DNA of 15,896 nt from an uncultured Lachnospiraceae bacterium (GTDB lineage Bacteria > Bacillota > Clostridia > Lachnospirales > Lachnospiraceae), in assembly GCA_902783395.1 (NCBI GenBank), contig CACZRA010000299.1, positions 1 to 15,896 on the forward strand. The letters are read 5' to 3'. A program made the translations under genes and the position numbers. Below, piece by piece: positions 1 to 6,063 of this stretch (its first letter is position 1; each line of letters begins with the position of its first letter). The notes beneath the pieces were generated by a model. The model had not been told where the DNA came from, ran no database searches, and was given only the letters and a program-made list of their open reading frames with translations.

Positions 1-356
1 ACGGGCATGTGCCGGTGGAGCTTAAGAAGGGAGAATCTCCCGTGCTCTGCGGGGGCAAGCTGTTTATCATAGACGGAGGCTTTTCGAAGGCATATCAGTC
101 AAAGACCGGGATAGCGGGATATACTCTTGTATATAATTCGCACGGGCTGAGGCTTGTGGCTCATGAGCCCTTCACATCGGCTCAGGATGCGATAAGGAAT
201 GAAACCGACATCGTCTCTGATTCCGAGATAGTCGAGACGAGCATGGAGAGGATACTGGTGGAACAGACAGATACGGGGCGTGAGCTGCGTGAGCAGATAG
301 CGGAGCTTACGGTACTGCTTTCCGCGTACGAAGACGGTACGATACCCGAAAGATGA
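1..356 (+). CDS. fbp: Fructose-1,6-bisphosphatase class III, C-terminal fragment
   Basis: This is the 3' end of a gene that begins before the window; the first complete codon is at base 3 and the stop is TGA at 354-356. The enzyme hydrolyses fructose 1,6-bisphosphate to fructose 6-phosphate in gluconeogenesis, in the cytoplasm. The visible ~117 residues match the C-terminal end of the Firmicutes class III family, with the blocks GHVPVELKKGESP, IIDGGFSKAYQ, TGIAGYTL and SHGLRLVAHEPF in order. Members are usually about 650 residues, so roughly four fifths of the protein is missing on the left. An in-frame GTG at base 9 opens the visible reading frame but lies inside the conserved GHVPV block, so it is not a real start. 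The next gene begins 18 bases downstream with its own strong ribosome binding site, so the two may be co-transcribed. The family call is secure; nothing in the fragment looks damaged. Confidence 0.95.
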   Translation, partial: GHVPVELKKGESPVLCGGKLFIIDGGFSKAYQSKTGIAGYTLVYNSHGLRLVAHEPFTSAQDAIRNETDIVSDSEIVETSMERILVEQTDTGRELREQIAELTVLLSAYEDGTIPER

Positions 357-374
357 AGAAGGAGGAGAAAAGAC

Positions 375-1652
375 ATGGATCCCATAAGCAGCATGACATT
401 CACGATAAACGCAAAACCCGACAGCCTCTTAAAATTCAGGCCGGATAAGAAAAAATATGAAGTGGAGGTTCCGGCAGACTGCTTCGGAGCGCTGCTGAAG
501 CTTGAGTATGAGCCTGAATTTTATATCAGCATACGTGCGGATAAGGACGCGGGAAGGTTCGGATTTCCGGAGCTTGATCCGGAAATGGGAGATTACATTG
601 CGGGCGGTGAGATCCCTTATTATGAGTATTACGGCGGATATATCGTACGCCTTGATAAAAGGGAGGCCTGCTTTGACCAGGATCTTGATGTGCTCATTAC
701 GATCGACGCGGGAAGCTCGGAGCATGGGAGCGATCATTATGAGATCCGCCTGCACAGAGACTCGGGAGCGGAGACCCGTGCGCTTTTCAGTGAGGGATCC
801 TTTTATGATGAGGAATATGAGATAAACATGCCTTATGAGCTCTATGTTCCGACAAAATACAACCCGAAGAAAAAATATCCGCTGGTCGTGGGACTTCACG
901 GGACAGGAGAGGTACAGGAGCCGGTATCGGCCATACTGAAAAAGATGGATATGGCTACAGTCTGGGCGGAGGATTCGGAAAACGGAGAAAATGAATGCAT
1001 AGTACTTGCGCCGCAGTGCACGGTAAGGTACGATGAAGAGGACAACTGGACGACATTAAGCCAGTTCATAGCAGGACATTCAAATTCGCCCTTCTGGCCC
1101 ATGCCGCAGCTTACGGTGCTGTGGAGGCTCATCGGGCATATCAGGGACGAATATAAGATAGACAGCGACAGGATGTATCTTACGGGGGTATCCTCGGGAG
1201 CCTTCGGAGCGCTGGTATTTGCGACGGAGCATCCGGATACCTTTGCGGCGGTAGTCACTGCATGCGGGGCTGCTAATCCCGAGAGGATAAAGGCACTCAA
1301 GGGGACACCGGTGTGGCTTTTCCATTCGTCCGACGATCCGCTCATAGTACCGTCCTATACGCTGGATCCCACACTTGCCGCAATGGATAAGGCGGGAGTC
1401 TCATATAAGCTCACCAGGTATGAGAAGGGGCGTGTCTTCTGGCAGAGCGCGCATTTCTGCTGGGAGCTGATGTACAAGGATAAGAAGATGAGGAAGTGGC
1501 TTTTCAGCCAGAAGCTTGGGGCGATAAAGAAGCTTAAGAAGAAGGCGGGGATACCGGCCGGTGACAGGAAGAGCGGCCAGGCGATAAATGATGAGATAAA
1601 TGATATCGCGGCGAAGGCCATAGCAAACGCGAAGGACACGGATAAATATTAA
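375..1652 (+). CDS. Alpha/beta-hydrolase esterase/peptidase-like protein with N-terminal beta-sandwich domain
   Basis: A 425-residue serine hydrolase of the PHB-depolymerase/predicted-peptidase type (COG4099-like), probably an esterase; substrate unknown. Residues ~7-55 resemble a cadherin-like beta-sandwich domain (pattern LLKFRPDKKKYEVEVPA). A second beta-rich stretch runs to ~130. The hydrolase follows: entry strand YELYVPTKYNPKKKYPLVVGLHGTGE (first part 154-168, oxyanion region ~174-179), nucleophile elbow G271-V-S273-S-G275, acid D320 or D321 in HSSDDPLIVP, and histidine H360 in SAHFCWE. The catalytic set looks complete. There is no signal peptide or membrane helix, so it should be cytoplasmic, which is unusual for this kind of domain pair. 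The C-terminal ~55 residues are lysine-rich (LGAIKKLKKKAG) and may touch membrane or nucleic acid. The ATG at 375 follows AAGGAGG (359-365) at a good distance. It could belong to the fbp transcript or serve the acyl-transfer genes downstream. Confidence 0.82.
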   Translation: MDPISSMTFTINAKPDSLLKFRPDKKKYEVEVPADCFGALLKLEYEPEFYISIRADKDAGRFGFPELDPEMGDYIAGGEIPYYEYYGGYIVRLDKREACFDQDLDVLITIDAGSSEHGSDHYEIRLHRDSGAETRALFSEGSFYDEEYEINMPYELYVPTKYNPKKKYPLVVGLHGTGEVQEPVSAILKKMDMATVWAEDSENGENECIVLAPQCTVRYDEEDNWTTLSQFIAGHSNSPFWPMPQLTVLWRLIGHIRDEYKIDSDRMYLTGVSSGAFGALVFATEHPDTFAAVVTACGAANPERIKALKGTPVWLFHSSDDPLIVPSYTLDPTLAAMDKAGVSYKLTRYEKGRVFWQSAHFCWELMYKDKKMRKWLFSQKLGAIKKLKKKAGIPAGDRKSGQAINDEINDIAAKAIANAKDTDKY

Positions 1653-1664
1653 TACTCAGTGTAA

Positions 1665-1724
1665 AGCGCTCAATGGGATAAGATGTTTTCTTCAAGAAGA
1701 AAATATCTTATCCCAGCGAGCAAT
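1665..1724. repeat. Long palindrome flanked by near-identical 10-mers
   Basis: Bases 1675-1714 form an almost perfect palindrome: GGGATAAGAT + G + TTTTCTTC, then AA, then GAAGAAAA + T + ATCTTATCCC. That is a 19-bp stem with one G-T pair. GCTC (1668-1671) and GAGC (1718-1721) can extend it across a small internal loop. The palindrome is flanked exactly by AGCGCTCAAT (1665-1674) and AGCGAGCAAT (1715-1724), which match at 8 of 10 bases. No T-run follows on either strand, so it is not a textbook intrinsic terminator. It may end the upstream transcript with help from Rho or processing, protect RNA ends, or be a small mobile or MITE-like palindrome. It fills most of the 102-base gap between the esterase and the condensation-like gene. 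Confidence 0.7.
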
Positions 1725-1754
1725 TAACAACAAAATATATAGAAAGAGGATCGT

Positions 1755-3146
1755 ATGGAGAAGAAATTATATCCGCTGAACGTGGGACAGATGCTTCAGT
1801 ATCTGCCGATCAAGGAGACAGGGACGCAGAGGTGCTGCAATATCAGCGTATTCTCGGGACTTCAGACAGAGATCGATTTCGGGCTCTTAAAGAAGTGCAT
1901 ACAGGATGAATTCAAGAGGTATGAATGCCTGAGACTAAGGTTTACGGCGCCGGATAAGGACGGCAACGTGATGCAGTACATCGCGGACAGTGATAACCGG
2001 GACATACCTTATATAGACCTTTCCGACCGGTCCATGCAGGATGCGGATGCTTTTCTCCAGGAAAAGACCTATGAGGAATTCAGCGAGCCGGAGATACCGA
2101 TGGTGGAGATCACGATGGTACGCATGCCCGAGGGCTATAACGGCATGTACATCCACATAGACCACCGCCTTGTGGATTCGTCAGGACTTATAGTCATGGT
2201 GAGCGATATCATGGAGCTGTACTGCCATTACAGGTTCGGCTCCGAATATCCCAAGCCGCTGGCTTCCTTTGAGGAGGTGCTGATAAACGATCTGGCAAAA
2301 GCCAATAATGAAAAGCGCCGGGCGAAGGATGAGAAATTCTGGCATGATTATCTGACGGAGAACGGTGAGCCTATCTATTCCGATATCAAGGGATTCAGGG
2401 TATTGCAGGAGAGCAGGAAGAATCACGGTGATAAATCCCTGCGCGCGGCGGATGTGGAGACGAAGGACCGTTCGGTGGGAGTGGCGGATTTCCATCTGGA
2501 GCCGGAGGCTACGAATGCGCTTCTTGATTTCTGCGCTAATCAGAGCGTGTCGATGACGAACCTGATACTGCTTTCGATGCGCACCTATCTTTCAAAGATG
2601 AACGGGGGCCAGGAGGATATCACGTTAAGGAATTTCGTATCAAGACGCTCGACCCATTCGGAGTGGACCTGCGGGGGGAGCCGGGTGCTTTCATTCCCCT
2701 GCCGCACCATCATCACGCCGGACACGGAGTTCCTTGATGCGCTCTACGAGATGCAGGATGTCATGAACAGGATATACCTTCACTGCAACTATGATCCCGT
2801 GCTGGTGGACAAGATGCTGAAGGATCTCTACGGGGCGCCTGACAATACGGAGTATATTTCGATGTCGCTGACCTACCAGCCCATGCCCGTGCGTGTGCAG
2901 AACGAGCATCTGCGGGGCATCAATGCCCGCTCCTTCTGGTATCCGAACGGTGCCGCGACAAAGAGGATCTATCTGACCGTTACTCACAGCACAAATGACG
3001 GCGGGATGATATTCGATTATCATTTCCAGAAGGCGGTATTGAGCTATGACGATATGCAGACGCTCTATTATTATATGATGAAGATGATGTTCCGCGGAGT
3101 GGATGAGCCGGACATTACTATAGGAGAACTGATAACTACGAGTTAA
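1755..3146 (+). CDS. Stand-alone condensation-domain-like acyltransferase (NRPS C-domain/alcohol acetyltransferase superfamily)
   Basis: A 463-residue cytoplasmic protein the length of one full NRPS condensation domain, with no attached adenylation or carrier domain. Such enzymes join a carrier-bound or CoA-bound acyl group to an amine or alcohol. The core motif HHxxxDG appears as D136-H137-R-L-V-D141-S142 within MYIHIDHRLVDSSG: the catalytic second histidine and the structural aspartate are kept, while the first histidine is Asp and the glycine is Ser. N-terminal features (PLNVGQMLQYL near 7-17, RYECLRLRF near 55-63) and the late HSTNDGGMIFDYHF block fit the two-lobed CoA-dependent acyltransferase fold. 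The ATG at 1755 follows AGAGGA (1745-1750). The next gene, 17 bases downstream, is a discrete carrier protein, which is its natural acyl donor. It could instead be an alcohol O-acetyltransferase (AATase-like) or a PapA-type enzyme. Superfamily is confident; the reaction is not. Confidence 0.82.
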   Translation: MEKKLYPLNVGQMLQYLPIKETGTQRCCNISVFSGLQTEIDFGLLKKCIQDEFKRYECLRLRFTAPDKDGNVMQYIADSDNRDIPYIDLSDRSMQDADAFLQEKTYEEFSEPEIPMVEITMVRMPEGYNGMYIHIDHRLVDSSGLIVMVSDIMELYCHYRFGSEYPKPLASFEEVLINDLAKANNEKRRAKDEKFWHDYLTENGEPIYSDIKGFRVLQESRKNHGDKSLRAADVETKDRSVGVADFHLEPEATNALLDFCANQSVSMTNLILLSMRTYLSKMNGGQEDITLRNFVSRRSTHSEWTCGGSRVLSFPCRTIITPDTEFLDALYEMQDVMNRIYLHCNYDPVLVDKMLKDLYGAPDNTEYISMSLTYQPMPVRVQNEHLRGINARSFWYPNGAATKRIYLTVTHSTNDGGMIFDYHFQKAVLSYDDMQTLYYYMMKMMFRGVDEPDITIGELITTS

Positions 3147-3163
3147 ATCTGGAGGGGGATGTT

Positions 3164-3394
3164 ATGGACAACAGGGAAGAATTTCTGGAAATCGTTGCAA
3201 ACTACTGTGACAAGAGCGTGGGAGAGCTGACGGAGAATATGCGGTTCAGAGAGGATCTGGGCTTTAATTCGCTCAGCTTCATGACCTTTCTCGGCGATCT
3301 CGAGGATACCTTTGATATCGAGCTGGAGGAGGATGAGGCGCTGAAGATCACGACGATCGGCGAAGCCCTTGATCTTCTTGAGTCACTTACCTGA
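3164..3394 (+). CDS. Discrete acyl/peptidyl carrier protein
   Basis: A 76-residue acidic four-helix carrier protein, the usual length of an ACP. The phosphopantetheine attachment site is Ser36 in DLGFNSLSFM (31-40), the counterpart of the D-S-L motif, with Asn in place of the common Asp before the serine. Helix III is recognisable in EEDEALKITTIGEALDLL. The ATG follows a very strong GGAGGGGG site (3151-3158). It lies between the condensation-like gene and an acyl-AMP ligase, so the simplest role is to accept an acyl group from that ligase and present it to the condensation-like enzyme or the membrane acyltransferase. It is unlikely to be the housekeeping fatty-acid ACP, because no fab genes are near and the attachment motif departs from GxDSL. 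A DltC-like role with a different acyl group is another option. It needs a phosphopantetheinyl transferase encoded elsewhere. Confidence 0.95.
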   Translation: MDNREEFLEIVANYCDKSVGELTENMRFREDLGFNSLSFMTFLGDLEDTFDIELEEDEALKITTIGEALDLLESLT

Positions 3395-3396
3395 TA

Positions 3397-3443
3397 ATCC
3401 TGCAGGGGGCAGATACGCCCCAGGATGAAAGGAGGAATCCTTT
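3397..3443 (+). promoter_or_regulatory. Intergenic hairpins covering the ribosome binding site of the ligase gene
   Basis: Two short structures fill the 49-base gap between the carrier-protein and ligase genes. The first pairs ATCCTG (3397-3402) with CAGGAT (3421-3426), with GGGC/GCCC (3407-3410/3417-3420) inside and an AGATAC loop. The second pairs AAAGGA (3428-3433) with TCCTTT (3438-3443) around a GGAA tetraloop, which buries the Shine-Dalgarno AAAGGAGG and ends one base before the ATG at 3444. AGGAT (3422-3426) could instead pair with ATCCT (3437-3441), so the two foldings compete. There is no T-run, so this is not a terminator. A role in setting the carrier-to-ligase ratio is inference. 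Confidence 0.4.
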
Positions 3444-5009
3444 ATGAGAGAACAGGAGACTATCATAGTCCGTCTTCTGGAAGATACGGTGGAAAAATAT
3501 CCGTCCCTTGCCGCCGTAAGGTGGATGGATAAAAAGGAGATCCCGGAGAAAACATATAAGGAGCTTGATTCGGACAGAAAGAAGGTAACGAATGCGCTGC
3601 TTAAAAGGGGCTTTGAGGGAAAGCAGATAGCGATGATCGGCACGAGCTCCTACGAGTGGATCGCGTCATATTTCGGTATAGTAAGCGGAAAGATGACAGC
3701 GGTGCCGCTGGATCCGGTGCTTCCGGGAGAAGAGCTCTGCGATCTTATCAACCGCTCTGATTCCGAGGCTCTTTTTATCGCTCCGAGGCTGGCCTCACTT
3801 ATAGATGAGGTAAAGGAGAAGTGTCCGGCGGTAAGGCTTTATGTGATACTCGGAGAGGATGCGGACTTCGATGGCGAAAACATCATATCATTTAAGGCGC
3901 TGACGGAAGAGGCCGGTGATGCGGCGCTGCCTGCGGAGGACAGACCGGGAAGCGATGATGTCTGCACGATAATATTTACCTCGGGGACTACCGGCAAGAG
4001 CAAGGGCGTCATGCTCACACAGCGTAATCTTTATGACGATGTAGTAAACGTCGTTGTCTCTTTCCCGCCGGGAACCACCATGCTTTCAGTGCTGCCGGTG
4101 CATCATGCCTACTGTCTTGTCATGGACTGGATGAAGGGCTTTTCCATGGCGGCGACCATCTATATCAACGATTCCCTGCTCCATATGGTAAGGAATATAG
4201 GCAGGGTGAAGCCCAATATCCTTCTCATGGTACCGCTCATGATAGAAACCATAGCAAAGCGTCTTCCCGCGGACGCAGACGAAGCGTCCAGGCGTGAGAC
4301 CGCGAATAAGATATTCGGGGAGAACCTTCAGTATATATTCTCGGGAGGGGCGCATCTTGATCCTTCCTATATACGGATCTTTGAGAAATACGGCATACAG
4401 GTATGCGAGGGCTACGGCATGTCGGAATGCTCGCCGACGATAAGTACGAACGGTGAGAACGGAAACCGCCCGGGATCTGTGGGAAAGCTGCTTGCCAACA
4501 TGGAGATCCGCTTTGTGGACGGTGAGATCCAGGTGAAGGGCACGAACGTGATGAAGGGTTATTACAAGATGCCGAAGGAGACGGAGGAGGCCTTCTCGGA
4601 CGGCTGGCTGCGCACAGGGGATCTGGGACGCATGGATGAGGACGGATATCTTTATATCACGGGAAGACTGAAGAATCTTATCATCCTTAGCAACGGTGAG
4701 AATATTTCTCCCGAGGAGATCGAAAACACTCTTCTGTCAAATGATCTTGTAGGAGAGGTAGTGATAGCGGGGGAGGACAACGGGCTCACCGCGAGGATCT
4801 ATCCGGATCCGGACGTGGCTGAGCAGGAAGGTCTTTCCGAAGAGGATGCAGCGAAAAAGCTGCAGGAGATAATAGACGGATATAACAGCACCCAGCCCAC
4901 GTACCGTGCCATAACGGCGCTCAAGGTCCGCAGATATCCGTTCTTAAAGAATTCAACAAAGAAGATCATCCGTGCTAAGATGGATGTTGACGAGGAGGCA
5001 GATGGCTGA
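3444..5009 (+). CDS. Acyl-AMP ligase (ANL superfamily), acyl-CoA/ACP synthetase-like
   Basis: A 521-residue adenylate-forming enzyme. It should activate a carboxylic acid with ATP and pass it to a thiol, either CoA or, given the gene order, the carrier protein encoded just upstream. The class motifs are all visible: phosphate loop FTSGTTGKSKG (178-188), A5 motif EGYGMSEC (322-329), TGDLG with the ribose-binding Asp (391-395), the hinge and A8 block starting GRLKNLIILSNGENISPEE (407-425), and the C-terminal catalytic lysine near NSTKKIIRAK (503-512). The LPVHHAYCLVMDWMKGF stretch resembles long-chain acyl-CoA ligases more than amino-acid A domains, so a fatty or other simple acid is likelier than an amino acid. 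It has full length for the family and no membrane segment. The last 8 bases overlap the next gene. Confidence is high for the superfamily and low for the substrate. Confidence 0.95.
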   Translation: MREQETIIVRLLEDTVEKYPSLAAVRWMDKKEIPEKTYKELDSDRKKVTNALLKRGFEGKQIAMIGTSSYEWIASYFGIVSGKMTAVPLDPVLPGEELCDLINRSDSEALFIAPRLASLIDEVKEKCPAVRLYVILGEDADFDGENIISFKALTEEAGDAALPAEDRPGSDDVCTIIFTSGTTGKSKGVMLTQRNLYDDVVNVVVSFPPGTTMLSVLPVHHAYCLVMDWMKGFSMAATIYINDSLLHMVRNIGRVKPNILLMVPLMIETIAKRLPADADEASRRETANKIFGENLQYIFSGGAHLDPSYIRIFEKYGIQVCEGYGMSECSPTISTNGENGNRPGSVGKLLANMEIRFVDGEIQVKGTNVMKGYYKMPKETEEAFSDGWLRTGDLGRMDEDGYLYITGRLKNLIILSNGENISPEEIENTLLSNDLVGEVVIAGEDNGLTARIYPDPDVAEQEGLSEEDAAKKLQEIIDGYNSTQPTYRAITALKVRRYPFLKNSTKKIIRAKMDVDEEADG

Positions 5010-5979
5010 ACGCCCGAAGCTTGCGATAGTGGACATAGTGAAGGCTGTGTCCTGCATCATGATCTTTTTATATCACTGCAATACGATACTTCCCGGAGAG
5101 TGGAAGTTCTTAACGCTCTTCGGGCAGGATCTCGGCAACAACCTGTTCTTCATGGTGAGCGGATTTACGCTTGCGCCCTCCATTGATGCGACTCCGGTGA
5201 ACAGGCTGCATATATGGTATTCAAAAAGGCTTATAAGGATACTCCCGATAACGGTCATAGCCTATGCCCTGACCTGGCTTCGGGGGTATTTTTCGTTTCT
5301 TGATCCATCACAGCTTTTTGCCGTTTTTATTTATCCGACACTTTACTGGTTCATCACGTCAATCCTGGTTTTCTATGTGATCCTTTTCTTTATGGGAAAA
5401 TATACGGGGAAAGGGATGAGAACGGCGATATGCACAGCTCTTGCAGCGGCCTATATTGTGCTGGGAGACAGGCATGAAAGGCTTTACGTTATAGGACTCT
5501 TCGCGATGATCGCAGGCTATGTCTTAAGAGAGATGATGATAAGCGGTCATCCTCTGGCCCGGGACACTGCGGTCCTGAGAAGGGTAAGCGCAGTGCTTAC
5601 AGTCATCTGCTTCGTCTTATTCATGTGCGGTGAGCTGACTCACATCCCGTATATCTCAAACGGGCTCATCCTTTCAGGGGCGGCAGGGACCGGCCTTTCT
5701 GCCCTGCTTCTCGGAAGCCTCCTGGATGAGGGGCTTGAGCTGTTTTTCGAGAGACACAGAGGACTTCATTCGTTTATCGTTTATCTGGGGAATATGGCAC
5801 TTCCGCTATATCTCGTTCAGTGCTTCTGTTCCGGCTATATAGGCTTCTATATAGGACTGCATGTCGTTTTTCCGCTGTCCTTCCTTGTGAATTTCATCGT
5901 GGTATGGACTGCCGGAACGGTCCTTTATTTCATCGAATCATTTGTTTCGAGATTTATATCAGGCTTCCGCAGGACTTAG
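5002..5979 (+). CDS. Acyltransferase-3 family integral membrane protein
   Basis: A 325-residue membrane protein with about ten hydrophobic segments, of the acyltransferase-3 (AT3, OafA-like) family, which O-acylates extracytoplasmic glycans, lipids or small molecules. Visible family marks are the catalytic-type histidine H25 at the end of helix 1 (IMIFLYHCN), LFFMVSGFTL in helix 2, and the basic patch YSKRLIRILPI (73-83) at the cytoplasmic face. I chose the ATG at 5002 rather than an earlier in-frame ATG at 4972: it has GAGGAGG (4992-4998) in front, overlaps the ligase stop by 8 bases (typical translational coupling), and gives the usual short N-terminus before helix 1. The order ligase-carrier-transferase suggests it moves the activated acyl group, or a product of the condensation-like enzyme, onto a membrane or surface acceptor. 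No periplasmic SGNH domain is fused to it. The acceptor is unknown. Confidence 0.88.
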   Translation: MAERPKLAIVDIVKAVSCIMIFLYHCNTILPGEWKFLTLFGQDLGNNLFFMVSGFTLAPSIDATPVNRLHIWYSKRLIRILPITVIAYALTWLRGYFSFLDPSQLFAVFIYPTLYWFITSILVFYVILFFMGKYTGKGMRTAICTALAAAYIVLGDRHERLYVIGLFAMIAGYVLREMMISGHPLARDTAVLRRVSAVLTVICFVLFMCGELTHIPYISNGLILSGAAGTGLSALLLGSLLDEGLELFFERHRGLHSFIVYLGNMALPLYLVQCFCSGYIGFYIGLHVVFPLSFLVNFIVVWTAGTVLYFIESFVSRFISGFRRT

Positions 5980-5985
5980 GAAGTA

Positions 5986-5994
5986 TGTTATACT
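5986..5994 (+). promoter_or_regulatory. Extended -10 promoter for the ligase/HD-GYP/glycosyltransferase unit
   Basis: TGTTATACT is an extended -10 element (TGn plus TATACT at 5989-5994), lying directly behind the acyltransferase stop. The -35 region 17-18 bases upstream matches poorly, which is tolerated with an extended -10. Transcription would start near 6001. This argues against translation starting at the in-frame TTG at 6001 and for the ATG at 6064. Confidence 0.6.
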
Positions 5995-6063
5995 ACTAAA
6001 TTGGTGAAATGGCGGAAGAGCTGTTTTCATGACATAAAAACTACGGAAATGAGGAAAGAAAAA

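Noticed and set aside
1675..1714. Intrinsic terminator after the esterase gene
   Set aside because: The stem is strong but no T-run follows on either strand, so I list it as a palindrome rather than a terminator.
1736..1741. TATATA as -10 box for the condensation-like gene
   Set aside because: It ends only about 13 bases before the ATG, would leave the ribosome binding site at the RNA start, and has no -35 partner.
3164..3394. Housekeeping fatty acid acyl carrier protein
   Set aside because: No fab genes nearby, the attachment motif is GFNSLS, and it sits between a condensation-like enzyme and a ligase.
3444..5009. Amino-acid-activating NRPS adenylation domain
   Set aside because: The pocket region and LPVHHAYC stretch look like acyl-CoA ligases, and no fused carrier domain is present; an amino acid substrate is not excluded but not supported.
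6001..6063. TTG at 6001 as the start of the second ligase
   Set aside because: It coincides with the expected transcription start and lacks a ribosome binding site; the ATG at 6064 has one and gives the usual N-terminus.
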